DNA of 18,909 nucleotides. Source: JAUWNJ01 sp034190305 (GTDB lineage Bacteria; Planctomycetota; Phycisphaerae; SM23-33). This document shows positions 1-6,731 of the stretch, piece after piece (positions within the stretch are counted from its first letter, which is position 1; each line of letters starts with the position of its first letter). The position numbers and the translations under genes are program-made. Location of the stretch: positions 1 through 18,909 of the forward strand of contig JAXHSV010000028.1 of assembly GCA_034190305.1 (NCBI GenBank), in the 5' to 3' direction. A model generated the notes under the pieces. The model made no database searches and was not told the origin of the DNA. It saw nothing but the letters and a program-made list of their open reading frames with translations.

Positions 1-95
1 TAAATTCCGCAAGGTTGACGGGGGGTTCTACATACCCAAGGAGGGCAACGCAAACTACGTTACCTCTGTGGCGGTAATGGCCTTTGCGGAATTTA
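1..95. repeat. 12-bp inverted repeat flanking an inverted coding segment
   Basis: TAAATTCCGCAA at 1-12 is the exact reverse complement of TTGCGGAATTTA at 84-95. The 71 bases between them encode the missing part of the neighbouring repeat protein, but on the wrong strand. The arrangement is either an invertible switch or a fold-back join at a sequence end. The arms stop at the window edge, so their full length cannot be seen. Confidence 0.75.
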
Positions 96-460
96 AGCAG
101 GCACTTGAAGCCATCCGACACCACTTTTGATTCGTTGTCATATTGGGGGTGTTGGAGCAGGGCCTTGAGCGCCATCGCCGTCAGCGCCGGGTGTGATTGA
201 CCCGGCGCAAAACCCCATCCGCCATCGGCGTTGCGCGCTTTCAGCAGGAAATCGAGACCCTCATTAATATTCTTATGAACCCCGGCAAGGTGTTCCGCAT
301 CTATAGCGTCATTAACCGGCGCCATTAGCATATTAGGCAGCGTTGTCGCCTCCGGTCTGGTAGTCGGCTGTTTGTCCTTATCCTTCGACCGGCTGTAACC
401 GGTCAGGCCGATGAACAGCACCAATGCCCCAATCATCACATTCAGAAGCCCATTTTTCAT
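1..460 (-). CDS. Secreted prenyltransferase/squalene-cyclase-repeat protein, 5' part, with an inverted segment at the window edge
   Basis: The gene starts at ATG 458-460, preceded on the minus strand by GAAGGAG and a 7-base spacer, and runs off the window start. Residues 1-21 are a hydrophobic signal or anchor (MKNGLLNVMIGALVLFIGL). After a charged linker come alpha/alpha-barrel repeats of the squalene cyclase/prenyltransferase type: NEGLDFLLKARNADGGWGF, then TAMALKALL, then GFKCLLKFRK. After KFRK the minus-strand reading loses family character. The expected continuation, VDGGFYIPKEGNANY followed by VTSVAVMAFAEF, is instead encoded on the plus strand at positions 2-94, between 12-bp inverted repeats. 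Inverting that stretch restores a continuous reading frame. Such proteins are common in Planctomycetota and are usually not true cyclases; their substrate is unknown. The family is fairly certain, but the product of the sequence as written is doubtful beyond about residue 122. Confidence 0.7.
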   Translation of the reverse strand, partial: MKNGLLNVMIGALVLFIGLTGYSRSKDKDKQPTTRPEATTLPNMLMAPVNDAIDAEHLAGVHKNINEGLDFLLKARNADGGWGFAPGQSHPALTAMALKALLQHPQYDNESKVVSDGFKCLLKFRKGHYRHRGNVVCVALLGYVEPPVNLAEF

Positions 461-591
461 GCGTTTACTCCTTCGGTGCATGTAGTAACACCCTCGAAAA
501 GACGCAATACTCGTGCCACATAAATTGTATCGCTATTCGGGGAAGATAAATATGTCCGCGCAAGGACGGGAATGATCGTCTCACGTCCTAC

Positions 592-610
592 ATGAACAAA
601 AATTGTTCAT
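592..610. other. Short perfect palindrome between gmhB and the repeat-protein gene
   Basis: ATGAACAA at 592-599 pairs with TTGTTCAT at 603-610 around a 3-base A loop. It lies about 30 bases beyond the gmhB stop and about 130 bases upstream of the repeat-protein start. It could be a weak hairpin at the end of the LPS operon or an operator. There is no T-run on either side, so it is not a classical intrinsic terminator. The rest of 461-639 holds no gene I can support. A TACAAT hexamer on the minus strand near 520 is a possible -10 box but has no convincing -35. Confidence 0.35.
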
Positions 611-639
611 CTCGAAGATGATGCCGGAAGCCGTTGCCT

Positions 640-1566
640 TCATCGCTGGCGCGAAAGAATAAAGAAAGTCAGCGCCGCAAGTTGCAAAACGCCGGCCGTA
701 GTTAATGCTATGTGGCAGACGGTATAATTTGTCTGTAAAGTCGTCGCGCCGGGTATATTTACCAATCCCCAGACCAGTGCGACGAAGGCGAATATCTGCA
801 GGATTGCGCCGAACAGGCGTGCTGTGGAGAACTCCGATTCGCCGCTGGAGGTAAGGTTCTGTCTGACGTGGCGCAGGATTTCATGTAGAACCTGCGAATC
901 GGTCATGTTTTCTATGGGGTCGGCGACCTTTCCGGGAAACTGCCCTGTACCTGCCGATATGGCCGCCGGACTTTCAAAGGCCTTTCCCGCCCCTGCCAGA
1001 CCGGCGCCGCTTTCTCGCAGGATTACGCGGGCAGCATCGATTAGGTTGCGGACGGTAAAATCGGCCTGGACGTCTTCGTCCTGTTCATGTTCGCCGTCGC
1101 CCTTGAGTCGAACGCGGACAGTCCTGCAACCGGCCCTTTGACCGGCTTCGATGTCGCGCGGCGCATCGCCCACCATCCAGCTATCCTGAAGGTCTATCTG
1201 CAAATCCTTCGATGCCCGAAGCAACATTCCCGGAGAGGGCTTGCGGTCAGCCGATACGCGAGTGTACTGCTCAACGGAACCTTCCGGATGGTACGGACAA
1301 TAGTAAATTGCGTCCAGTTCAACGCCTCTCTCGGACAGTTGCCGGCGCATCTCGCTGTGAATCTGCTCAAGTCCGTCCTCGGTCAACAACCCGCGAGCAA
1401 TTGCCGACTGGTTCGTAACAACGACCAGTTTGAAACCCGCCTGGGCAAGAGAACGCAATGCCAGCTCAACCCCCGGAAGGAGTTTGACTGCGTCGGGGGC
1501 AGTAAGGTAACCAGGATCCTCAATGATCGTCCGGTCGCGGTCGAGAAAGACACACTTGTGATCCAT
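640..1566 (-). CDS. gmhB: D-glycero-D-manno-heptose 1,7-bisphosphate 7-phosphatase with a C-terminal two-helix membrane tail
   Basis: This HAD-superfamily phosphatase removes the 7-phosphate in the ADP-heptose pathway. The start at 1566 has AGGAG 6-7 bases upstream and lies 12 bases after gmhA. HAD motifs: FLDRDRT (7-13) with Asp9 and Asp11, VVTNQS (49-54), RKPSPGM (108-114) and MVGDAPRD (131-138). Motif I normally reads DxDGT; here Gly is Arg12 (codon CGG). Of the usual GmhB zinc ligands, Cys90 and His93 remain, while the second Cys-x-Cys pair is replaced by Ser-Ala-Asp at 105-107. The family is normally about 180-190 residues. This protein has 308, the extra part being a Gly/Ala linker (about 185-220), a helical segment from Met221, and two transmembrane helices at about 251-270 and 284-304. 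The tail suggests anchoring at the inner membrane. The family call is firm; full activity is less sure given the altered residues. Confidence 0.88.
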   Translation of the reverse strand: MDHKCVFLDRDRTIIEDPGYLTAPDAVKLLPGVELALRSLAQAGFKLVVVTNQSAIARGLLTEDGLEQIHSEMRRQLSERGVELDAIYYCPYHPEGSVEQYTRVSADRKPSPGMLLRASKDLQIDLQDSWMVGDAPRDIEAGQRAGCRTVRVRLKGDGEHEQDEDVQADFTVRNLIDAARVILRESGAGLAGAGKAFESPAAISAGTGQFPGKVADPIENMTDSQVLHEILRHVRQNLTSSGESEFSTARLFGAILQIFAFVALVWGLVNIPGATTLQTNYTVCHIALTTAGVLQLAALTFFILSRQR

Positions 1567-1578
1567 GATATGCTCCTC

Positions 1579-2163
1579 TCATCCGTTCGAGGAAAAGTGT
1601 TCATCTATCAGTTCGCAGATTACATGATACGCCAGTTGGTGCATCTGCTGAATCTGGTCGCTCCATCGGCCCGGTGCTGTGAAGCAAACGTCAGCCAATT
1701 CCGTCAGTTCACCGCCGCCGGGTCCTGTCATTGCGACGACTTTCATCCCAAGCCGTTTCGCCGCCCCCGCCGCAGAGAGTATATTGGGGCTCTTCCCGGA
1801 AGTCGATAACGCCCACAATACATCGCCTTCATTTCCCAGTGCTTCAACCTGGCGCGAAAAAACCTGCTCGAAGCCGAAGTCGTTCGCCAGCGCCGTCAGT
1901 GCGCTTGTGTCCGTCGTAAGAGCAACGCACGGCAGCGGTTTGCGATTTTTTCGTCGGAAACGCCCAATCAGTTCGGCGGCGATGTGCTGTGAATCGGCGG
2001 CTGATCCGCCGTTACCACAGAGATAGACTCGTTGACCGGCACTGAAGGCGCCTATCAGGACTTTGGCAATATTACCAATAATGTCCCGCGCCGTTTCGTC
2101 GAGTTGACCGAAAGAGGCAACCAGTTCGCCAGTCATTTCGTCAATTTTTTTATTGTTCTTCAC
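1579..2163 (-). CDS. gmhA: Sedoheptulose-7-phosphate isomerase
   Basis: GmhA converts sedoheptulose 7-phosphate to D-glycero-D-manno-heptose 7-phosphate, the first step of heptose synthesis for LPS, in the cytoplasm. The 194-residue product is of normal length and is a SIS-domain protein. It shows CGNGGSAADSQHIAAELIG (about 49-67), the Asp/Thr-rich TTDTSALTALANDFGFE, the STSGKSPN phosphate-binding loop (about 119-126), and the C-terminal QMHQLAYHVICELIDEHF helix with conserved His residues. I chose the GTG start at 2163: it has GGAATG just upstream and a 13-base gap after the hldE stop. The next ATG, at codon 10, has only an A-rich leader. The gene sits third in the lpxK-hldE-gmhA-gmhB operon and supplies the substrate for the HldE kinase domain. 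Confidence 0.95.
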   Translation of the reverse strand: MKNNKKIDEMTGELVASFGQLDETARDIIGNIAKVLIGAFSAGQRVYLCGNGGSAADSQHIAAELIGRFRRKNRKPLPCVALTTDTSALTALANDFGFEQVFSRQVEALGNEGDVLWALSTSGKSPNILSAAGAAKRLGMKVVAMTGPGGGELTELADVCFTAPGRWSDQIQQMHQLAYHVICELIDEHFSSNG

Positions 2164-2176
2164 ACTTCATTCCGGA

Positions 2177-3652
2177 CTACTGTTCGCCGCTGTTGACTAT
2201 CCGGTTAATTATCTCGGTGGTGCTTGCGCCTTCGACCATATCCAGCATGAGGACCTTCCCGCCGTAGGCTTCGACGATTTCCGCGCCGACGACTACTGGC
2301 GTCGTTCCGCCTTTTGCGAGGATGTCGGGCTTGAGCTGTTCCAGAAGAGGCTCGGGCGTATCTTCCTCGAATATGGTTACGTAATCCACACATTCCAGCG
2401 CCCCGAGCATCTCCGCCCGCTCGCCTTGTCCTATGACGGGCCTGCCCTGACCCTTAAGTCGGCGTACACTGTCGTCGGAGTTGACGGCAACGATCAGGCA
2501 CGAGCCGAGTTCTCTTGCCTGGCGGAGATAGCGGACGTGTCCGGCGTGCAGCAGGTCGAAGCACCCGTTGGTAAATACGATGGTCTGACCGCTACGGCGA
2601 CGGCGGATGATTTCGCGGGCGAGGCGTTTTCGGCTGACAACTTTGCCGCCGCGAAGGCCGAGCATCCTGTGAAGTTCATCGAGCACCTCGTCCCTGGAGA
2701 CCGGCACGACGCCGAAGCGTTCGACTTCCAGTCCTCCGGTAACATTGGCAAGGGCTACGGCGTCTTCGGCCTGACATCCGCCGGCCAGCGCCACTGCCAG
2801 CATCGCAAGGACGGCATCGCCTGCGCCAGCTACGTCATAGACCGCTCGAGGGCGGGTCGGTACAGTCCGGCTTTCGCCGTCGGACCGCGCAAGATACGCA
2901 CCTTCCTTGTCGAGCGTAATCATAACGGTCTCGGCGGCGGTCGTCTGAATTATCTGCCTGGCCGCCCGTTCCAGCGAGTCTGTATCGCTTATTTCGATGC
3001 CGCTGGCGAGAGCGGCTTCATACCGGTTCGGCGTCAGTATGGTCGCGCCGCGGTATCGACGGTAATCGCTGATGCGAGCAGGGTCAACCACCACCGGAAT
3101 GGAAGCCGACCGGGCGTCGGCTATTAATTGCGGCATGGTCGAATCGGTAAAAACACCCTTGTCGTAATCCTCAAACGCAACCGCCCGGCAGTCAGTCAAT
3201 ACCGACCGCAGCGAGGCGCGAAGCGTTGCGGCAACGGATTTCGGAAGCGGATCGGAAGATTCCTCATCCATGCGAAGAATCTGCTGGCGATGACGGTGCT
3301 GGGCCAGACCCACCAGACGCTGCTTCAGCGTTGTAGGACGACCCGGAAGGCGCGTCAGCGTGGCGGTTTCAGCCCCCCCCGACGAAAGCATACCCATCAG
3401 TTCATCCCCAACTGCGCCCTGCCCGATAACACCGATGCAATTGACCCGCCCGCCCAAAGCCAGGATGTTCATCGCGACGCTGCCCGCCCCGCCGGGGTGG
3501 GACTCACGCCCAAGCACGCGAAAGACGGGAACCGGCGCCTCCGGGCTGATACGCTCGGTATCTCCTCGGACATAAAGGTCCAGCATGTAATCGCCCATCA
3601 AGGCGATCTTCGGATGGGACAAACCTTCAACAATCTCGATCAAACGGTGCAT
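2177..3652 (-). CDS. hldE: Bifunctional heptose-7-phosphate kinase / heptose-1-phosphate adenylyltransferase
   Basis: HldE catalyses two steps of ADP-heptose synthesis: phosphorylation at C1, and, after GmhB has removed the 7-phosphate, adenylylation. Residues 1 to about 330 form a PfkB/ribokinase domain, with substrate loop GGAGSVAMN (about 54-62) and the anion-hole motif DVAGAGDA (273-280, usually DTxGAGD). Residues about 340-491 form a nucleotidyltransferase domain with FTNGCFDLLHAGH (360-372) and the C-terminal EGASTTEIINRI. The length of 491 matches fused HldE proteins. The start has a GGAG-like sequence directly upstream and lies 24 bases after the lpxK stop. No HldD epimerase or heptosyltransferase lies in the window. 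A run of eight C at about 3373-3380 codes Ser-Gly-Gly-Ala in frame. Confidence 0.96.
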   Translation of the reverse strand: MHRLIEIVEGLSHPKIALMGDYMLDLYVRGDTERISPEAPVPVFRVLGRESHPGGAGSVAMNILALGGRVNCIGVIGQGAVGDELMGMLSSGGAETATLTRLPGRPTTLKQRLVGLAQHRHRQQILRMDEESSDPLPKSVAATLRASLRSVLTDCRAVAFEDYDKGVFTDSTMPQLIADARSASIPVVVDPARISDYRRYRGATILTPNRYEAALASGIEISDTDSLERAARQIIQTTAAETVMITLDKEGAYLARSDGESRTVPTRPRAVYDVAGAGDAVLAMLAVALAGGCQAEDAVALANVTGGLEVERFGVVPVSRDEVLDELHRMLGLRGGKVVSRKRLAREIIRRRRSGQTIVFTNGCFDLLHAGHVRYLRQARELGSCLIVAVNSDDSVRRLKGQGRPVIGQGERAEMLGALECVDYVTIFEEDTPEPLLEQLKPDILAKGGTTPVVVGAEIVEAYGGKVLMLDMVEGASTTEIINRIVNSGEQ

Positions 3653-3676
3653 GAGGAGAATTCTATACCCGCAACA

Positions 3677-4666
3677 TCAGACTTGCAATGTCTGGTATAG
3701 CATATCCACCAGGGATTGCTCGCCTTCGGCCATCCGCATCTGAACTTCAAGCGTCCATAACGGTCGCGGTAAAGAGGCGGGATTATCGATCTTGATGCGA
3801 TCCTTGGCGGTGGTGACGACGGTTTCAGCGCCGCTGCTGTCAACAGCGGACGTTATACTTTCGATCTCTGACGGGCCGTAAGAAATATGATCACCGAAGA
3901 CGACCTTTTCCGCAATCCGAGCGCCGATTTCGGTCAGCGTGGCGAAAAAACCTTCGGGATTACCGATACCGCAGAATGCACAAACCTTTCGCCCATACAA
4001 GGCATCGGGGGGCAACTCGACTCCTTTTTCATCAATAAGTTTGACGGGTTTGTGAACGGCTGTGTGAATAGAGGCCTGCGGCGCTAAATGGGCGAGCCGT
4101 TTGCGAAGATTATTCAATATCTCCGCCGGTACCGTGTCGCTGCGCGTAATGACAATCACGTGAGTATCCCGCAGCGCCGTCAGCGGCTCCCGAAGGCGAC
4201 CGACAGGAAGGCACATTTCGCCGTTGAAAGGTCTGGTCGCATCGATAAGGACGATATCCAAATCCCGCCTCAGCCGCAGGTGTTGGAAGCCGTCGTCCAT
4301 TACCAATACGTCGGCTCCGTCGGCGATTGCCTTCTGCGCACCGGCCAGGCGGTCAGGATTGACAATAACAGGCGCGCCCGTTGACCGCTTGAGCAGTTCC
4401 GCCTCATCGCTCCTGCCACCGACGGCCTTGTATCCGCGAATGAGGATCGCGGGTTTCCGCCCCGCCTCTTTCAAACTCTCGACGACCCATGCGACCATCG
4501 GCGTCTTGCCTGTCCCGCCGACGGTGATATTGCCGATGCAGATAACAGGCGCATCTACAGAGTAACTTTTCATTATCCCCCGCCGGTACGCCCAGCGACG
4601 CAAACGCATTATTCCAGCATAAGGCGACGCGATTATCTTTCCAATGAAAGCATTCATCGCGGACAT
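3677..4666 (-). CDS. lpxK: Tetraacyldisaccharide 4'-kinase (lipid A synthesis)
   Basis: LpxK phosphorylates the tetraacyl disaccharide-1-phosphate at the 4' position to give lipid IVA, at the cytoplasmic face of the inner membrane. With the start at 4666 (MSAMNAF) the product has 329 residues, the usual LpxK length. It shows the amphipathic N-terminal helix, the P-loop GNITVGGTGKTPM (45-57), RGYK (about 77-80) and DDGFQH (124-129). An upstream in-frame GTG at 4697-4699 lies inside a REP-like palindrome and would add 11 residues without homology, so I reject it. No clear Shine-Dalgarno precedes 4666; ATG 4655-4657 is an alternative. It is the first gene of the heptose operon, and its upstream region is occupied by two REP-like palindromes, so its original promoter may have been displaced. 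Confidence 0.94.
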   Translation of the reverse strand: MSAMNAFIGKIIASPYAGIMRLRRWAYRRGIMKSYSVDAPVICIGNITVGGTGKTPMVAWVVESLKEAGRKPAILIRGYKAVGGRSDEAELLKRSTGAPVIVNPDRLAGAQKAIADGADVLVMDDGFQHLRLRRDLDIVLIDATRPFNGEMCLPVGRLREPLTALRDTHVIVITRSDTVPAEILNNLRKRLAHLAPQASIHTAVHKPVKLIDEKGVELPPDALYGRKVCAFCGIGNPEGFFATLTEIGARIAEKVVFGDHISYGPSEIESITSAVDSSGAETVVTTAKDRIKIDNPASLPRPLWTLEVQMRMAEGEQSLVDMLYQTLQV

Positions 4667-4691
4667 ACTAACTGTTTTTATGCACGGGTAA

Positions 4692-4719
4692 AAGCCCACA
4701 CAGCGCAGTGTGCGGGCTT
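4692..4719 (-). repeat. REP-like palindrome R1
   Basis: AAGCCCACAC...GTGCGGGCTT forms an 11-bp stem with one G-T pair around a short loop. Read on the minus strand it begins CCAAGCCC and has loop ACTGCGCT, matching R2-R4. It is 28 bases from R2 in the opposite orientation, so R1 and R2 form an inverted pair ahead of both lpxK and the transposase gene. Confidence 0.8.
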
Positions 4720-4747
4720 GGAGAAAAGAAGCAACGTCCAGAGTATT

Positions 4748-4777
4748 CCAAGCCCACGCACTGCGCTGCGTGGGTTT
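4748..4777 (+). repeat. REP-like palindrome R2
   Basis: It begins CCAAGCCCACGCACTGCGCT and continues to GCGTGGGTT. The stem is 10 bp with a bulged G in the left arm. Its first 29 bases are identical to R4, 2 kb away. It lies 70 bases upstream of the transposase start. Confidence 0.85.
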
Positions 4778-4846
4778 AACGCTTCCATATCAAAAACCTT
4801 ATCGGAAACCCCTTCCATCGTTTATCGGGAAACTTACAATTCCATT

Positions 4847-5383
4847 ATGGATGCATGGAACGGATGGTATCACGTCACCACAGGTACTTACGGAAGTTGG
4901 CTGCCGGGAGACCCTCGCGGGTGGCGAAGTCGGCATCATCGAGAACATGTCGAAGGGCACTATAAAAATCCGCCTCCCGACGGAAAGTACGAACAATTCC
5001 ACAAACGTTCGCAGCGCCTGATGAAATCGTCACCGGTTTTATTGGACGACGACGAAAAAAGAATCGCCGGACAAGCGATGGTGGAGATGCTGATGGACCA
5101 GGGTGTTGAACTGCTGGTGCTTTCCCTTGATGCCGTTCATTGTCATCTATTGGCAAGGTTCGGCAATCTCCTTTCCCGTCAGGCTGTCGGCAGGGCGAAA
5201 AAGCACGCATACCATATTCTCGTCGATCGCGGACGACAGGGACGAGTCTGGGAAAAGAAATGCCGAACACTACCAGTCAGGAGTCGATCTCATCAACTGA
5301 ATGTGTATCAATACATTCTTGGCCACGCAACGAAAGGGGCGTGGGTATGGACGTTCAAAGAAGGTCTTTATTGGCGGAAGTGA
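4847..5383 (+). CDS. REP-associated tyrosine transposase (RAYT), Y1/HUH family
   Basis: This single-strand DNA transposase-like nuclease belongs to the IS200/TnpA_REP superfamily and is expected to cleave at REP hairpins through a Tyr-DNA link. The product has 178 residues from the ATG at 4847. Motifs: YHVTTGTYGSWLPGDPRGWR (residues 8-27), RHHREHVEGHYKNPP, the metal-binding His-Cys-His (98-100, HUH type) in DAVHCHLLARF, and a C-terminal LNVYQYILGH with candidate catalytic Tyr154 or Tyr156. The reading frame is open further upstream to 4718, but those codons are only the translation of palindrome R2, so I take the internal ATG. It lacks a good ribosome-binding site, which suggests low expression. 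Flanking and distant palindromes of one family support the RAYT call over a free IS200-like element. Both His residues of the HUH motif are present, so it may be active. Confidence 0.85.
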   Translation: MDAWNGWYHVTTGTYGSWLPGDPRGWRSRHHREHVEGHYKNPPPDGKYEQFHKRSQRLMKSSPVLLDDDEKRIAGQAMVEMLMDQGVELLVLSLDAVHCHLLARFGNLLSRQAVGRAKKHAYHILVDRGRQGRVWEKKCRTLPVRSRSHQLNVYQYILGHATKGAWVWTFKEGLYWRK

Positions 5384-5415
5384 GGGGGCGTGGCGTTTGT
5401 ACATAAGGCAGCGTT

Positions 5416-5443
5416 ACCCACGCAGCGCGGTGCGTGGGCTTGG
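5416..5443 (-). repeat. REP-like palindrome R3
   Basis: Read on the minus strand it is CCAAGCCCACGCACCGCGCT..., one base different from R2/R4 within the shared part. It lies 32 bases after the transposase stop and 34 bases before the end of the convergent isocitrate dehydrogenase gene. It can therefore also form a hairpin between two converging transcripts. Confidence 0.85.
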
Positions 5444-5477
5444 GGGAATTTTTACGGTTCTCCAGTATTTCGTTTTT

Positions 5478-6599
5478 TTAATCCCCAACCCCTATCTTCT
5501 CAATTATAGCGTCCGCCATTTCGCTGGTGCCGACGGCGGTCGGGTCGTCGCGGTCAGGTTTCATGTCGTACGTAACGGATTTGCCTTCGGTGATGACGGC
5601 TGCAACGGCGGCTTCGAGGTTGTCGCCGGCAGACCGTTCGCCGAGATGTCGCAGCATCAGTACGCCCGAAAGTATAAGGGCCGTCGGATTGACCTTGTTG
5701 AGTCCCTTATATTTCGGAGCCGAGCCGTGTGTGGCCTCAAAGACCGCGCCGTTGTCGCCGATATTGGCGCCCGGCGCCACGCCAAGTCCGCCGATCAGAC
5801 CCGCGCAGAGGTCCGAAACGATGTCGCCGTAAAGGTTCGGAAGGACGATAACGTCGTAGAGTTCGGGCTTCTGGACCAGTTGCATGCACATGTTGTCAAT
5901 CAGTCGCTCTTCGTATTCGATATCCGTGTAGTCTTTGGCGACCTGTTCGGCCGTTTCTTTAAATAGGCCGTCGGAGAATTTCATGATATTGGCCTTGTGA
6001 ACGGCGGTAACTTTACGCCTTCCATTGGCGCGGGCGTAGTCGAAGGCGAAGCGGACGATCCGATCGCTGTTTTCGACGCTGATGGGCTTTATGGACACGC
6101 CGGTAGTTGCCGGTGTGGTCTTGATCTTTTTGTCGGTCGAAAGGCGGTTGACGGCTTCGATTACCTCCGCCGTTTCCGGCAAGCCCTTTTCGAACTCCAC
6201 CCCGGCGTAGAGGTCTTCGGTGTTCTCGCGGACTACCACCAGGTCGATGTCGTCGTATCGGCTTCGGACGCCGGGATAAGACTTGCACGGGCGCAGGCAG
6301 GCGTACAGGTCGAGCGTCTGTCGCAGCAGGACGTTGACCGAGCGGAAGCCCGTTCCGATGGGGGTCGTAACCGGGGCTTTGAGCGTCGCGTCGGTATTGC
6401 GAACCGATTCGATGGTCGCTTCGGGCATCGGCGTGCCTTCTGCCTCCATCACGTCCAGACCGGCTTGGCATTGCTTCCATTCGATTCCGCCGGCGTTCGG
6501 GGTTTTCTCCAGCGCTGCGGTAACGCACCTCTGAGCGGCCTGGGCCAATTCCGGACCAACACCATCACCTGTAATCAACGTTACGACGTGTGTTTTCAT
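5478..6599 (-). CDS. icd: Isocitrate dehydrogenase (isocitrate/isopropylmalate dehydrogenase family)
   Basis: This enzyme oxidatively decarboxylates isocitrate to 2-oxoglutarate in the TCA cycle (cytoplasm). The 373-residue product starts at 6599 (MKTHVVTLITGDGVGPEL), with AAGGA about 9 bases upstream; the 25 codons further upstream lack family similarity and overlap the promoter. Motifs: substrate loop TGFRSVNVLLRQTLDLYACLRP (about 83-104, Ser87 equivalent to E. coli Ser113), VVRENTEDLYAGVEF (122-136), the catalytic-helix part HKANIMKFSDG, LYGDIVSD metal ligands (257-264), and the nucleotide loop HGSAPKYKG (291-299). Planctomycete relatives are generally called NAD-type, yet Lys296-Tyr297 and Tyr344 match the NADP-determining residues of E. 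coli Icd, while the Arg395 equivalent is Pro348. Isopropylmalate or homoisocitrate dehydrogenase is less likely because of the RSVNV loop. It appears to be a single-gene transcript. Confidence 0.88.
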   Translation of the reverse strand: MKTHVVTLITGDGVGPELAQAAQRCVTAALEKTPNAGGIEWKQCQAGLDVMEAEGTPMPEATIESVRNTDATLKAPVTTPIGTGFRSVNVLLRQTLDLYACLRPCKSYPGVRSRYDDIDLVVVRENTEDLYAGVEFEKGLPETAEVIEAVNRLSTDKKIKTTPATTGVSIKPISVENSDRIVRFAFDYARANGRRKVTAVHKANIMKFSDGLFKETAEQVAKDYTDIEYEERLIDNMCMQLVQKPELYDVIVLPNLYGDIVSDLCAGLIGGLGVAPGANIGDNGAVFEATHGSAPKYKGLNKVNPTALILSGVLMLRHLGERSAGDNLEAAVAAVITEGKSVTYDMKPDRDDPTAVGTSEMADAIIEKIGVGD

Positions 6600-6645
6600 G
6601 CGCCCGTTTCCTTTCGTGTAAGACAAGTCGATAATCGAGCGAGGG

Positions 6646-6674
6646 ATGCTAACAGGAAGCGTCCGAAGCGTCAA
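6646..6674 (-). promoter_or_regulatory. Sigma-70-like promoter for the isocitrate dehydrogenase gene
   Basis: On the minus strand TTGACG (6669-6674) is followed after 17 bases by TAGCAT (6646-6651). This predicts an RNA start near 6639 and a leader of about 40 bases containing AAGGA. It is a sequence match only. Confidence 0.5.
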
Positions 6675-6677
6675 TGC

Positions 6678-6701
6678 TTACGGAACGTAATCCGTGGGCT
6701 T
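6678..6701 (-). repeat. Degenerate REP-like palindrome R5
   Basis: On the minus strand it reads AAGCCCACGGA then TTACGT then TCCGTAAG. The head AAGCCCACG is shared with R1-R4, but the right arm lacks the GGG. It lies in opposite orientation to R4, 31 bases away, so the two resemble an inverted pair (BIME-like). It sits directly upstream of the isocitrate dehydrogenase promoter. Confidence 0.45.
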
Positions 6702-6731
6702 GATATTCCAGAAACTTCTTTCTCTTTCCAT

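Larger units (their letters stand above)
4692..5443. mobile_element. RAYT unit: transposase gene bracketed by REP-like palindromes
   Basis: The single-ORF Y1/HUH transposase is preceded by palindromes R1 and R2 and followed by R3 in inverted orientation. This is the arrangement described for REP-associated tyrosine transposases (RAYTs, TnpA_REP) in other bacteria. No direct target-site duplication was evident to me, as expected for this class. It is inserted between lpxK and the 3' end of the isocitrate dehydrogenase gene. Confidence 0.7.

Noticed and set aside
595..608. LexA/SOS box
   Set aside because: GAAC and GTTC half-sites are 7 bases apart in inverted orientation, whereas the Gram-positive-type SOS box uses a 4-base gap; no SOS gene is adjacent.
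1087..1809. 240-codon open frame on the plus strand
   Set aside because: It runs antisense across gmhB and gmhA, both well supported, and crosses their junction.
2153..3127. 324-codon open frame on the plus strand
   Set aside because: It is the antisense of hldE, which has full-length family motifs in the other strand; the plus-strand product shows no recognisable domain.
4697..4699. Upstream GTG start for lpxK
   Set aside because: It lies inside palindrome R1, adds 11 residues with no similarity to LpxK, and has no ribosome-binding site.
4718..4846. Extended N-terminus of the transposase
   Set aside because: These codons translate palindrome R2 (SPRTALRGF), which also appears in an unrelated frame at R4; the family begins at the WYHVTTGTYG block.
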